Assembly: GCA_963920575.1 (NCBI GenBank) | Contig: OY986966.1 | Span: 4,422,130 to 4,486,129, forward strand | Length of the DNA stretch: 64,000 nt | Direction of reading: 5' to 3' | DNA from: Narthecium ossifragum | Lineage: Eukaryota; Streptophyta; Magnoliopsida; Dioscoreales; Nartheciaceae | Shown: piece after piece, positions 10,088 to 22,700 of the stretch | Layout: each line of letters opens with the position of its first letter | Position numbering within the stretch: the stretch's first letter is position 1 | Program-made: the position numbers and the translations under genes | Notes under the pieces: generated by a model | The model's database searches: none | Told to the model about the DNA's origin: nothing | What the model saw: the letters and a program-made list of their open reading frames with translations, nothing else

Positions 10088-13058
10088 TCAGACATAATAG
10101 ACCATACCAACCTCCAGTAGTAATGAGTGAGGTGGATTCAAGGTAATATCAGGTGCCCTGCAGTTCTTGCTAAGGAAAGCAAAAACTACATCAATTGCAA
10201 ATTTTTTCATGAGTGATGATGATTTCTTTGCCTTGGCGTATGAGTGTGCAAGAATGTACACCACCCCAGATTCCTTTGCTTCGGCGATCGCCAAAGACTT
10301 GTTTCTATAGTTAAAATCCTCCACAATTTCATGATACTCCTGTTCCATCTGATCCGTATCAAGACAAGAGACCACATTGTCTTCATTGTTTCGATCTAAT
10401 TCTCCAATGCATAGCTTCAGTATTTCTTCTTCTTCTTCCATCTCCACAAATGTTACTAGTTTCGACACCAATATAGTTTCGAAATCCACGTTTCCCTGCT
10501 GCAGATCTTTGTAGCCATATCTAACAATGCATCTGAACATGTGATACTCCTTTGATCCTATCCTGCCTATCAGAAATCTCTCCTTCTCAGGTACATGAGG
10601 TACCTGAACTGATTTCACACAAACAAAGACTAAAACCTGGTGAAAAGCAGGCAAGTTCATCGCGAAATGGCCGAAAACTGCTGGAACTCCGGTTACTAAA
10701 TCTGCATAAATCAGACCAATGCCGGGGACACGGACCATTCCAAGTGTAGGTCCCATATCCAGTATCCTCTTCACTGAGACCTTGTTTTCCAAGGCAAATT
10801 CATACTTTTTCTGTGTGCCATAGTTCCAGATGTACATTATACTTAGAAAGACCATAGAGAGAATAAGAGGAATCCATCCCCCTTCTGGAATCTTGATTAA
10901 AGAAGCCGAGATGTAAAGTATCTCTATCGATCCGAAGAACACCAGGAACACAATGGCCATTATACTCTTTTGCTTCCACACAATTATTATCACCAAAGAC
11001 ATCAAGCAAGTGGTCACAAAGATTACATTAGTCACAGCAAGCCCTGCCAAGCTCAACAAATTAAACTCTAAAATGAGCAAAATGTTTGAAGAGATTATTG
11101 TAATTGTCTTTTAGAGCTGTACCGTAAGCATGGCCAATTATATTTGTGTCCCTCAATCCAATGGTGAGAGCCAAGCATAGACACATGAGGATCCAATTGA
11201 TCTCAGGGATGTATATCTGTCCATGAATCTGATTTGAAGTATGAACTATTTTCACAGGAGGAAAGCAACTCAATGCACAACACTGGCTTATCAAAGAGAA
11301 GGTTGCTGATATCACAGCCTGACTTCCAACCACAGCAGCAAGAGTTGCCACTATGAAAACTGGCCAGAATACATCTTCTGCAAAGAAACGAAATCACGAT
11401 CATGGAAATTATGAACACTAAATAGATGAAAACTGGCGCTTAATTATGGAAAAAAATATAAGAAGTCAGAGAGAGTTTCATGCCTGGAATGGCTCTGTAG
11501 AAGCTTTGCTGAATGTCTTCATGGTGTTTAGAAAGAAATGCAGCTTCACCCATGTAAGCAAGAATAAGGCAGGGATACACCAGAAAAGTGAAAGCAATCT
11601 GGCATCAAGAGTATGCTGTAACTCTATCAATACAAATATACTTCTGTGTTAGCAATCAAGATGAAACAAGGATTACCTTGATTGAAAGTGCACAGAAGTG
11701 GCCCAGATTTGCAAACATCGTCTCTGCCCCTGAAGAAAACTAAGTTAAATTCTCTTTCTTTTGGCTATTCGGCAAGAAGCTGGAAGAATTCAAGTACCTG
11801 TGATACAGAGCACTACCCCTCCTAAGGACACCCACCCTTCTACGCCAGTACTCTTAAGGAACCTAAACATGTAAACTGGTGAAAGCGCACGAAGAACACT
11901 GGGGTTCCATCGGAATATGTTGTATATGCCAATGCCACTGATGCAAAGAAGCCAAGCTGTTACAACTGGAGCGAACATGAAACCGACACGGTGTGTTCCA
12001 TGGTGCTGAAGAGAGAAGAGAACAACCAAGATTATGCATGAGATTGCCACAACATAATCTGCAAGAAGTAACAACTGGATGAGAATGATGTAAAAATGAA
12101 ATCAAGAAAATGGAATGCTGACAACTAAAAGGTTGGAGACTTACTCTCATGAAGGTCTGTAGCTTTCACTCTGAGACCCGAAACCGCAGAAAGAACTGAA
12201 AAAAAAAACGAATGCAAATCTAACCTGAGAACGAGGAATATATGGATCAAAATTGCCTTTTGTACTAAAATTTCTGACTGTGATTGAGAGGATGGCAGAA
12301 ATTTTCTTCACCTGAGATTGTTGGGGTGAGCACACCATCACCAATAGTCATACATGTGCCAGTGAGAACAACAATCAGCAGCCCCTTTCGAAACCTCGGG
12401 TGCTTATCGAAAAATTCCTTCAGCATAGAGCTCTGCCATGTCTCTGCTGCTCCTTGTACATCATATGTTGACAAGCTTTCATCAGAAGTTTGCTGGTTAG
12501 GCAGAATGCATAATCTCGCATGTCGGCATAGCAGTGAGTATAGCGCGAAGGTACCGCCTGTCGTCGATAAGTGAAAGCATGAGAATTCCATCACTTTTGA
12601 TGGAGATGGAAATGATTTTGTGCTACAAAGGTATCAAGAATATTGCCTCACCTTCACCATTGTCATCTGCTGAGAGAACAAAACAAATGTACTTTAAGAG
12701 AGGAATGAGTGTGAAGGTCCAAATAATGAATGAGAGTACCCCAAACACTTCCTCATCATTCTCATGAAGGCTCAGCTTCCCAGAGAAGGTGGTCTTGTAG
12801 ACATACAATGGAGAAGTACTGAGGTCACCATAGACCACACCAAGACTCTGGTAAGCAAGAGTTAGAACATCTTTACATGAGGGCCTTCTCCTGTTCTGCT
12901 TCACAAGTAACCAAACCAAATCAAAACTAAGCTATCAACATAGGAAAAAAGAAGAAGAATTCATTGAACTTGTAAAGAAAAGTTCGACTGTAAGCTGGAT
13001 GTACTCTAGAAATGGAGCCTTCCTCTAATCCAGCTGGTGGAGGGGTTGGATGGCTCAT
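10088..13058 (-). CDS. HAK/KUP/KT family potassium transporter
   Basis: Nine exons can be joined with consistent phases on the minus strand: 13058-13005, 12898-12652, 12557-12312, 12195-12145, 12058-11798, 11729-11677, 11598-11484, 11377-11123 and 11043-10088. They give 745 codons, a normal length for the family. Family signatures include [15 protein letters not shown] in exon 2, [17 protein letters not shown] across the exon 2/3 junction, [27 protein letters not shown] in exon 8, and the typical end [11 protein letters not shown]. These are plasma- or endomembrane K+ (proton-coupled) transporters with about 12 membrane segments and a long cytosolic tail, here residues from about 540 on. The intron after exon 7 uses a GC donor (CCAG/GCATGA); splicing there restores Pro-Glu-Asp in frame. 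The exon 1 start is the first ATG giving a short leader peptide. The exon 2 acceptor could be 3 nt further in. The subgroup within the family is not assigned. Confidence 0.93.
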
Positions 13059-14804
13059 GGCAGGAGAAAACTAGGGAAGATAGAAGACTTCAAGAGTAGA
13101 GCTTCAGAATTAGATATAAGGGAATGTGAGGCTAGTAAGAGAACTAGTTAGGAAACAAGTCTTCAGCACTAAAAGTGCTGGGTTTTAGGCAAGCATTTTG
13201 ATGGTAAAGAACTAAAAGTAACACAAGACCCATGCCCTTCAACGGCTAATCACCACCCAACTTCTTGTTTTCTAAAGAACACGCCCTCCCCTCTTATTCT
13301 GCTTATCAACTACCATTGGCATGTGCTCTTATTTTGATATTTTGGATCACTGAAACTTTTTTAATATATCTTCTTCTTCTTTTATATCTGGTTAAGTTTG
13401 GTAAGATTAGATCTTTATCTCGGCAATGGCTATACTTGGTTCTTGCATTTGCAATGTAATTTGGCTGTGTAGATTCTTTGGGTCCTTGTCAAATGCTCAA
13501 ACTTGTTAAACTTTGCTTAAGAGACCACCAGTACCCCCATGAAGATAATTGCTTTGAGTTCCTAAATAATGGGAAGAAGGTAGCATGTCAGTGTCCATTG
13601 AACTCGCCTCATCACAAGTCCCTATCCAGTTTAAAGATCTCTCTATTAGTTATGACACTGATGGCAGAGGTTGGGCCTTGCCACCAATATGATTTGGCTT
13701 GCATTATTCATGAAGACGACTTGTCACATCAATTCAATTGCTCCAATGGGAGGAAGACTCGAAGCTTGATAGAGGTTGACCACTAGTGTACATAGTGAGG
13801 TTGACCACTACGTAACATCTTGGGTTTGATTTCTTTATGTGAGGAATTTATGGCTGTATAAAAGGCTTAATTTTTTTTACAAAAAAGCTCGATAGAGATC
13901 GGAGTTCGAAAATAAAATTTCTCAAGCAATGTTTCATTAGCCAATCATTAGAGAATGGCGTCAAAAAATAAATCCCAGGCATTAAATGGTACAGATCTAC
14001 CTATTGGGCCATGCTAATTATGCACCGTGACAACAGAGGATTGATATGATGAGTGATGACCTAATGGATAAGGAAATCGATCTTAAGGGTGCAATCTTAT
14101 CCACCACATCCTGAGATACACTGACAAGGATGGAACGCAAAGAGTGTCCTCTTCTTCTTGAATCTTTTGGTGTCTAGCCTGGATACACGCATGCATGCAT
14201 GCATGCAACTAAAGCAAGAGTGCCAAAACAATCAATGCCTACAGCTTGATTTCCTGAGAGCTAATGAAGAGAAGGACCCCATCATGATTGTTTGGATCCA
14301 CTGTCCATATCTTAACACAGAACAGAACAATCTCTATCATTAACACTGAGAGATACTCCTATGGCCCATGTTTGATTTGGTTGCTATCACCACTCATACC
14401 TCCAACTCTGGATGAGGAACTCCCTTATCTTGAGATACCTCGTTTCGGCGCCACGTTCGGATCACTTGAGTTGGCTATATACGTGTGGTTGGATGATCAT
14501 GAGGAATGTCAGTCGATCTTCTGTCTTCAGAGAGGATTTACACCCAGTCCTCTCCTAATTGTCCACAACACCTGAGCTGGGCTGATAAAATATTAAAATT
14601 TCTGCAAGCATCATGTCTTTGTTTTAAAAAGTCACCAACTAGATAAATTCAACAAGTTTTTCTATATATTTCATAGCAAAATTTTCGAATACAAGACAAA
14701 AGCTGATGATTTGAAAACCTAGTATGACTGATGATAAGGAAATTTTACATCAGTTACAAAAGTTGGAAATAACAACTGATAGGGGTGTAGAGGCCACTCC
14801 AGAC
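13059..14804. other. Intergenic region, transporter promoter side
   Basis: No convincing gene is found. The open frames at 13265-13459, 13478-13786 and 14158-14575 lack recognisable domains and codon character. A (CATG)n stretch occurs near 14189-14207. The region must contain the promoter of the minus-strand transporter (13060 upward) and the 3' end of the next minus-strand gene. Confidence 0.4.
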
Positions 14805-16901
14805 TTAATACTCATTGAAATGTATAGCACCAACTTTCCAAACGACATAGGTTGTCGCAAACATGACTGTACTGATGAAGACGAACGAGAAAGCAATGAG
14901 GTATAGATCAGAACCCCCGGGTAGATTAAATGTCCAGGTCTGCTTTGAGAGCCCACGCTTGCTATCATCTAACAAGTTCGTTGGAGCTTCTGGGAGGCCT
15001 GACCTTTGCTTACCCTTATCGCTTTCTTTAAGCGAATCCAAAAGTCTGCTACTAGTCCGTGCCTTGTTAGGCTTTGGTTCATTGTACCTTGAGATGACAC
15101 GGGCTGCTCGGAGCTTCTCCCTGGCTGTCAGAGATGGTCGATTTGTTAAGGGCTTTTCCATTTTAGATGAGGTTTCTTCATTGCCATTTATGCTGGGTTG
15201 ACTAATAGATGGTGAGACCTTGTCAGTTGTAACAGATGATTCAAAGCTATCTGGTTCTGCAGAAGTGAATCCAGAAGCAGCTTTGCTACTCTCCGTCGCC
15301 AAGGGAATGATGCTCCGCCGAACTTTGTTTGAATTCCATGTCCCAAGCAATACTGAAGATGGAACCTCAACGAAGTTCATTCCCTGAGAAGAACATTTTT
15401 CCCAATGTTGAAGTTTTCGGTTGTACTGTCCACATGACCTTAATTCTACTTTGAGCTTTACCTGCAATGGATAGCAGGGCACTAATAAGTCAAATAGAGC
15501 ACTGCAAGGATTCATTCATTTTCAAAGCCAGACCCAACAAAACCAAGTAGCAATAAACCAATACATTAGAGCACTTCAAGGATTCATCAAAACCAGCCCC
15601 TCCAACAGGAACTATGCAGCAAAAGGCCATATTTTTAAGATTAATATGGCAAAGCAATACTTGTGTATCTGATTGTGAGGTTGTAAATGGACCAAAGAGT
15701 TTGTAAGACCTCTGTGCTGTAAATCTGTAATAGCTCTCTTCCTGATCGGAGACCACGAAGCCCTTTAACAAGTCAGTAGCTAAAGACCCTAGCTCAGAAG
15801 GTGCTAGGCTTGTTATGAACTGAAAGTTGAAGGTTGAATATTGATGTTTTGCATTCTTCTTATACACATATTTGCCAGCAACAGAAATTTCCTATATTGC
15901 TGATATGTCTACAGATCCTTGGCACCTGGCCATCGAGATGACGAGTACAAAATGAACCTCCTAAACTGTGCATTGCAAAGTAATTGTAAATCTCTCATGG
16001 ACCCAAATATGAGGCTCATAATATGGAGGTAGGTAGACAGCTACCTGAGGAAACTCTGATGTGATCGACCCCTAGCAGGGAGGCATTGTTCGAAACATAA
16101 TTCATTGGGAGAAAAGAGATCCATATCAAGAACTATAGATGCTCAATTGTAGCATATTTGTTACAATGACATACATAAACAAGCTAGCTACATCATTACA
16201 TTGCTTCACAGAAGCAGAGGGGATTCATCTATTTATGTTTTCTTCAAGATGGAAACAGTTCAATAACAGTAAACACGGTTTTCAGACTACGGGATTGCCC
16301 GAAGAAAGAACCAGATGCACCAAGCATTAATTCATCAAGAAGTAAGAAGCAGTCTTCAACTTCATTTTTGTTTATTACTCAGAATAAATGCTCGTCTCTA
16401 TGTGGAAATTTTCTAATCAGACGAGAGCAAATCCCCTCAAGAAGGAGATTCATGAAGTGCAACTTTAGTGGTAACAACCATAAAACAGAGAAGTAGTCCA
16501 TCACAGATGAAAGCTTCATCAAGAATAATAGCATTATAATGCCAAATCAATCCAGAAACTTCCTTTTGATGACAAAGGATGCTTAAATAAAATGAGGAAA
16601 AATTTACTGGAGAGCAGTCTTAGAGTCTTAGCCATTAGCACCAAGACATAAACTTTATCTTAGCAAGACGATCTAGTGGGACTCATCCGAGACCTACTGA
16701 GGAACTCCTAGCTATAGAGAGGGCATTAGACTACGTTCTTGCTTCAATAAATCTAAAAAAAATTGCTGAGAAATCCGTAGATGATACCGATTAAAACATA
16801 GCACAATTTAGAAGTAAAAGGAACGAAGAAGAGTGGACGAAGTTATACAAAAAGCTTACAGTTGAGTTGAACTCCCAGAGGGAACTCATGGAGAGAGCCA
16901 T
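14805..16901 (-). CDS. Conserved plant protein with C-terminal membrane anchor, function unknown
   Basis: I assemble exons 16901-16860, 15819-15661 and 15461-14805, all phase 0, giving 285 residues. Exon 2 (FITSLAPSELGSLATDLLKG...) and exon 3 (VKLKVELRSCGQYNRKLQHW...) join cleanly at a GT-AG intron. Exon 1 (MALSMSSLWEFNST) is supported by its ATG, a GTAAGC donor and matching phase, but its intron is about 1 kb and another exon could be missed. Features: a compact N-terminal globular part (about 15-135); a Ser/Lys-rich low-complexity middle (about 140-245); and one hydrophobic segment, LYLIAFSFVFISTVMFATTY, close to the C-terminus, followed by a short tail. This suggests a tail-anchored protein with a cytosolic N-terminus. 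I do not recognise the family and propose no function. Confidence 0.72.
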
Positions 16902-17303
16902 TTGGGGATCATCCGGTGCGGAGGAGAAAGAAAGAGTGACGGAGAGGGCTGCAGCGTTGGGGATGACCTTTGTGCGGACACCGATTTGGTGGGTCCACAC
17001 TACAGAGGCGTGGGCGGTTGTGTTTAACACCTAAACCATCTACAATGACCCTTCTGGATCTCAATTGCACTTGACCCAACTAAAACCTGGTTCGCTGCAC
17101 TCCCACTCACCCTTCTTAATTTCACAATTTTGTCATTTTGCACTCCAAGCATCACCTCTGGAGTCAGGTCCTCAACTCAAGATCAACGAGTTAATGATAG
17201 ATCTACCACCAATATAAAATAATCGCTCGAAATTTTTTTTTTTTTTCCTACTATCTTATTTTCTACTTTTTATTTATTTGGAAATAGGTATGTTTTTTTT
17301 TTT
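16902..17303. other. Spacer between the tail-anchored gene and the Pack-MULE
   Basis: This is the likely promoter side of the minus-strand gene at 14805-16901. An in-frame open stretch continues to 17030 above the chosen ATG, so a longer first exon is possible. The T runs at 17227-17246 and 17293-17303 precede the transposon. Confidence 0.35.
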
Positions 17304-17521
17304 GGGATATTTACTTTTGAGTCCTTCAAAACTTCTTAAATTACAAATGCACCCTTACAATCTTTGCATTTACATATGTACCCCTGAAAACATTGAGAAA
17401 ATGCTAAACATACCCTTCCGTCAACTCTCGTCAAGTGAACTAACTTAACTACGGTTAAATCCTAACCAGGCCAGGTAGGCAATTTTACTTAAATGCCCAT
17501 GATCACATATATAGGCTTTAA

Positions 17522-17992
17522 TTGGTCCCTTCCCTTTCCTCTACCAGCTCCGGCGCTCACCGGCCTAGACCCGCGCCCGACCGGTTTAACTCCTACGCGG
17601 AAGGCGCCAATAACCCCAACGTCACCTTCAAGAGCTACAATGGCGACAACACCAGCTTCACTTCCTACTCGAAGTCCGGCAGTGTCACCTTCACCGACTA
17701 CAAGAACGCCTCCGTCGTCCCCCATGAGCTTGCGTCCTCTGCGACGCAAACCACTGCATCCACCACCGACGCCGCAATCGACACGAAGAAGAAGTTGACG
17801 GGGAACAAGTGGGTGGTGGAGCCGGGGAAGTTCTTCATGGAGAGCCAATTGTTCTTCGTTGTGCGGCCGGACACCGCACTTGGGCGGGCCATAGGCGACA
17901 CGGTATGCGAGTGCGAGCGCGAGGCGAGCCGCGACGAGACCAAGCACTGCGCTACCTCGACGGAGGACATGATCGACAATGGATGGAGATAG
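17522..17992 (+). pseudogene. BURP-domain (polygalacturonase-1 beta-like) gene fragment
   Basis: This 156-codon open frame starts with the FxxY repeat typical of polygalacturonase non-catalytic beta subunits (FNSYAEGANNPNVTFKSY, then FTSY and FTDY). It continues to PGKFFMESQL, then jumps to a BURP segment (CECEREASRDETKHCATS) and ends after EDMIDNGW. The middle repeats, part of the BURP domain and the C-terminal CH motifs are absent. It is therefore an internally deleted transduplicate inside the Pack-MULE. Base composition is much more GC-rich than the surroundings. Confidence 0.78.
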
Positions 17993-18065
17993 AACTGGAT
18001 GCTCTATTTCACGAGGATGCTCTGTTCCAATGGATGGAGATAGAGGTTGTCACCGTCGCCGTAGC

Positions 18066-18240
18066 TGCCCCACCCCTCCGCTGTCGCCGAGACCCACCAG
18101 CCTACCCATCGTGGGCAGCCTTCTCTCCTTGGAACCCAACCCACGCACCTACGGGCCCATCTTCAGCATCCACCTGGGCACCAAGCTCGCCGTCGTCGTC
18201 TCCTCCGCTCCCCTTGCCAGACTCGGGGTGGTATCTGGTT
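18066..18240 (+). pseudogene. Cytochrome P450 N-terminal fragment
   Basis: In the frame of 17979-18257 the segment reads PPLSPRPTSLPIVGSLLSLE, then RTYGPIFSIHLGTKLAVVVS and SAPLAR. This is the proline-rich hinge and first strands of a plant A-type P450 (CYP76/CYP706-like). It lacks about 25 residues between EPNP and RTYG, and it has no haem-binding region. It was captured by the same Pack-MULE, directly after the BURP fragment and in the same orientation. Confidence 0.75.
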
Positions 18241-18557
18241 TGCGAAAAGGGAAATGAGGGAGGGGCGAGCTCAGGGCGGTGTCCGACGAGGAGTAACACC
18301 GTCGTATCTCCTCCGCTCCCCTCGCCGGACTCGGGGGTGGACGTTGATGAAGATGAGGGCAAAACAAACTTTTTACATACTAATGTTAACGGCGTTAGGA
18401 ATATTCCCTCAATATTCCGTCAATATTCACCAACTAGTAACCGAATGGCATGTTTAGTATTTTCTCAAAGTTTTCAGGGGTACATATGTAAATACAAAGA
18501 TTGTAAGGGTACATTTGTAATTTAAGAAGCTTTTAAGGTCTCAAAAGTAAATAATCC

Positions 18558-19155
18558 TTTTTTTTGTGATATAGCAATTAAGATTTGTGATAGTGTATAT
18601 CTTAATATATTTGTATCTATCTGATTTGGGTCATGATTAACTTATGAATAAGTTTGCTCTAATACCTTTCATAGTTTTCATTTAATGCACTACATGGTGG
18701 TAGAGAATTGGTAATGACAGAGTGCGGGGTGGAGAGAGAAAATAAAAATATGCTTCAATGTGAGAGAGAATAGTATTGGGCTGGGTATTAATGAGTGGCC
18801 TTAGTCATTCCTTGAATTCAATATTCATGTGTAAATCATATTGGTATCAGATATCAACTCTGTTCAACGTACAAGAAGAAAGCATTTAGTTAAAGGGAAA
18901 ATTGCCGTTTAGTCTCTTTGGGAGAAGGTGTTTGCTATTTAGTCTCTTTGAAAGATTTTAAACCATTTAGTCCCTTTTTGGACAGCTGTACTTTTTTTTA
19001 TCTCTAAAATACCATTTATGTATTTTATTAAATGAGAGATAGATGAATAGTTTTTGAATTAGATGGTTGGCATTTATTGGAGTGGTTGGAATATATACAC
19101 CTATTCCCAATACAGGAAAGGCATGCATGCATCCACTTATGGTTGGATGCATGCA
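18558..19155. other. Spacer with a second MULE-like terminus
   Basis: No gene is seen. The stretch at 18895-18990 (AAATTGCCGTTTAGTCTCTTTGG with TTTAGTCTCTTT repeated twice more) resembles terminal sequence of another MULE-like family. A TGCATGCATCCA inverted motif lies at 19122-19155. Confidence 0.35.
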
Positions 19156-19580
19156 TTAATGGGGGCATTAATAGTAACTACAATTATGGGAAGTAACTAC
19201 AAATATTGGTAGTTACTTCCAAGTTTTCCTACTTTTTTTATGGAAAAGTAACTACAAATTATGGGAAAGTAACTACAATTACGGGAAGTAACTATAAATA
19301 TTGGTAGTTACTTCCCAGTTTTCCTACCTTTTCCTATCTTTTTTTATGGGAAGTAACTTCCCAATATTGGTAGTTACTTCCCAGTTTTCCTACATTTTTT
19401 ATGGAAAAGTAACTACAAATTATGGAAAAGTAACTACAATTATGGGAAGTAACTACAAATATTGGTAGTTACTTCCCAGTTTTCCTACTTTTTTTTGAGA
19501 TAGTAACTACAAATTATGAAAAAGTAATTACAATTATGGGAAGTAACTACAAATATTGGTAGTTACTTTCCAGTTTTCTT
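19156..19580. repeat. Inverted/tandem GTAACTACAA repeat array at the gap edge
   Basis: Units of roughly 90-110 bp repeat, each carrying GTAACTACAAATATTGG followed by its inverse TAGTTACTTCCCAGTTTTCC, so the array can fold on itself. At least four units are visible, and the last runs into the N gap. This probably explains why the assembly broke here. Confidence 0.75.
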
Positions 19581-19780
19581 NNNNNNNNNNNNNNNNNNNN
19601 NNNNNNNNNNNNNNNNNNNNNNNNNNNNNNNNNNNNNNNNNNNNNNNNNNNNNNNNNNNNNNNNNNNNNNNNNNNNNNNNNNNNNNNNNNNNNNNNNNNN
19701 NNNNNNNNNNNNNNNNNNNNNNNNNNNNNNNNNNNNNNNNNNNNNNNNNNNNNNNNNNNNNNNNNNNNNNNNNNNNNNNN
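19581..19780. other. Assembly gap, 200 N
   Basis: Exactly 200 undefined bases, most likely a placeholder of fixed length rather than a measured size. Repeat DNA lies on its left and an exon of the ERdj3A-like gene on its right. Confidence 0.98.
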
Positions 19781-22700
19781 ATCCAGAGCAAATCTCTTCA
19801 AATTCCGTGCATCCATATCACCATTGTATTCTAACAAAGACCCTCTCTCACTAGCTCCATATGAATAGACAAACAACCGAGCTGATCGGGATACCGATAC
19901 ACCAAGATCCTTGCAAAGTGATTGCTCATTTAGGCAATTAATACGACCAACCTACAAAAGCAAAGGGTGACATTCTGTTAATAACTATCAAATCAATTCT
20001 CGGAGTACAATCGTTTTTACAGGCTTGATAACTTACTGGCCTTAAAGCAAAAAAATAAAGAAAAAGGGCAGTGAATTTCTCAGATCGAGTTTTGAAGTAA
20101 AAGTCGACAGCCAAGGTTCACATGGAACAAGAATTTAAAATATAATATAACAAGCACTTAAACATGGAATTACCTTCAATGCTCCACGTAATGAGGTTGC
20201 AACATCCTCTAATATGGATTCAAACATGTGATATTCCTTTGCAGAAGGTGTATAAAATAGCAAGAGCCAAGTTAAACCTTGATCTCTAATCTGCTTGCTG
20301 AAAAACTGTGAATTAACATCCTCAATGCTCCTAGAGGAAGCGGTTCTAGTGTTCGGTCCACTTGTGCTGCTGAAGCCACCAAAATGACTCCCACCTTTCG
20401 AGCCACTGCCGAATAGGTTGGAAAAAACATCATCCAAACCAAAACCAAAAGAACTCCCACCAACACCAGGATCACCACCAAATGAAAAAGAGAAAGATTT
20501 GGTATTTCCCTGACCACCCATTGTCTGCCATCCTCCAGGACCCGAGGTGAAGTGACCGCCCCTGGGGTCACCACCGGTGAAGTGCGAGTATCCTTCATGA
20601 TTCCCAAAATCCCCTCCTTGAAATCCTGGGCTCCCCTTCTCATCTCCGTAAAGATCATAGTTCTTCCTCTTATCTTCATCAGAGAGAATCTCATATGCTG
20701 GGAGAATATGTAAACTCATCAATACATTCGTAATGTAACCTTTTCGAAACCTGATACAGAAAAGATACTCATGCACAGAAAAAACGTTGATAAGGCACAA
20801 AGTAGGGAAAATATATCAAGAAGCACAGCATCAGATAAAGACAAACAAAAGGATTAACTGAAGTCGCCATGTATCCCTCCGGAATACACCAAAAGGACAG
20901 CATACAGCCTGGTTCACACAGCATGATGGAGGCTAAACTATAGCACCTAAACACAGAAAAAATGAGCAGAATACTCAAAAACTATTTTATACCTAAAAAA
21001 AGACCTAGGTCGAATTTAGGTCTCAGCTTGACAAACATATTTGCAAAAACAAGTTTAGTTCACAGTTGCAGATAAGTCTAGGTCACCATGATCATATCAA
21101 GGAACCCCAACTCATCGTCATTAGGATGTCCAATTCATCATTCATATACTTGGAAGGAAGGATTAACATTTCTCCTAGTCTCCTACAAAGATTTTCTTTC
21201 AAGTTTTGAACAGAACAAGTTATTAACTGGAAGAGCAACTGAAGCATTTCTAGCATTATGTTAAGGGGTAAAGAGATGTCAAATTTGGACTACTGTCCTG
21301 AACATAACTATTTATCAATTGGACTAGCATCAGCAACAGAAGCACTGCCAGCATGACATCAAGGTGTCAAGAGTGGTTCAAAATTTGAACTAGCAAATGT
21401 CACATGTGTGTCTTGCATCAAATTCCCTAACACCTAGAACTCCTGGCAGAAATATTCCAACCTTGGTCAACAAGATGTAATAGATGACAGCTCCAGAAAA
21501 CTACACAATAATTATCACCTAGAACTCCAAATTCCATCCTTAGAGAAAACAAGTCGAAGCATGGAAAATAGTAAGTTAAAGGTCACAAAGTCTTATAGAG
21601 TACATAGGCGCCAACAAAGAGCAAATGTATGTGCCAAATATAGATGAAAAAAATTCCAGCATCCTAACTTTATATCCTGGCTAATCGCATATTTACTGTC
21701 AAACTCTCGATTTAATCTACTATAGCAGATTACCAAACTTTCCATAATTGCAGTTATGACGCATCGCAGGACTTGCATGGAACCAGCAATAAAAGACTAA
21801 ATGCACTTGCCTTATGTGACATGAATATTGAGCTCGACGCTAGCTGTAAACAACTTTGAATTCAATAACCTAGTTTACGTTATAATTCAGTAAATTGTTT
21901 AACACACTATTAAAGCATGAATCTCCCTAGTAACATGTCACTCGGAATCAGGTTTAATCGGTTACCGTTATTGATCTCAGCAAACTTCTCCTGAGCACCC
22001 TTATTCTTATTTTTATCTGGGTGATATTGAAGAGATAACCTGCAGTAAGAATAAAAAGTTCAAAAGTAAGAGCTACGGACTAACTCAATATAGGGGAAAT
22101 TTAATTACGAGAATCATAGCTCAACTAGCATCGTTCTTTGCAACCTACTTGTGAAAGGCTTTCTGAATATCCCGTTGACTGGCATTCTTATCTACTCCAA
22201 GAACCTGAAAAGTATTGACAGAACAGATCAGGACCAGGATATCATTAATGTTGTACTAATAAAAGAAAAGGAAGCTAATAAAAGCTCCTATCAGAAACCA
22301 ATGCACCATAGTTGTTTCTTCCAGGAAATGAGCTAACCAAATTGATAAGCTCGATAAAGAAGGAAATATTTCTTCGGTCTAAACCTTAACTTAGTATACA
22401 ATATCGATGTCTCATGGAATAAGCTTTTGAATTCGTTTCAATTTTCATTCATGAATTTGACAAAGGCAGACCAATACTTCTGATAATCTGTCATTTCGCA
22501 CACTATTCATTGATATTTCATAAAAATTTCTTCTTTTGAAACATAACATAGTCCCCCAACTGATAGATACCAATGCAATTGGTGAACTTCACTAGTTTAT
22601 GCTCACTCCATGGTATAGTGTGGCCAGTGACTGCTTGGGGAATTGCCAGCTTCAAGAAGTAACAAGATAAGAACACTTATTAAGTTTCCAACATTGTGGA

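Larger units (their letters stand above)
17304..18557. mobile_element. Pack-MULE with BURP and P450 fragments, 1254 bp
   Basis: The left end starts GGGATATTTACTTTTGAG and the inverted right end starts GGATTATTTACTTTTGAG. The similarity continues inward for about 110 bp, through ACATATGTACCCCTGAAAAC. Long terminal inverted repeats enclosing pieces of unrelated host genes are the hallmark of Pack-MULEs. The element sits in a T run (11 T on the left, 8 T on the right), consistent with, but not proof of, an 8-9 bp poly-T target duplication. There is no transposase, so it is non-autonomous. Confidence 0.8.

Noticed and set aside
10552..12574. Plus-strand frames within the transporter (10552-10749, 11446-11652, 12284-12574)
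   Set aside because: They are antisense shadows of well-supported minus-strand exons and introns.
13265..14575. Small genes between the transporter and the tail-anchored gene
   Set aside because: None of the frames has domain character, splice context or codon bias. The region behaves as promoter/intergenic DNA.
19534..19876. Open frames across the N gap
   Set aside because: They consist mostly of undefined residues. Only the minus-strand part right of 19781 is a real exon.
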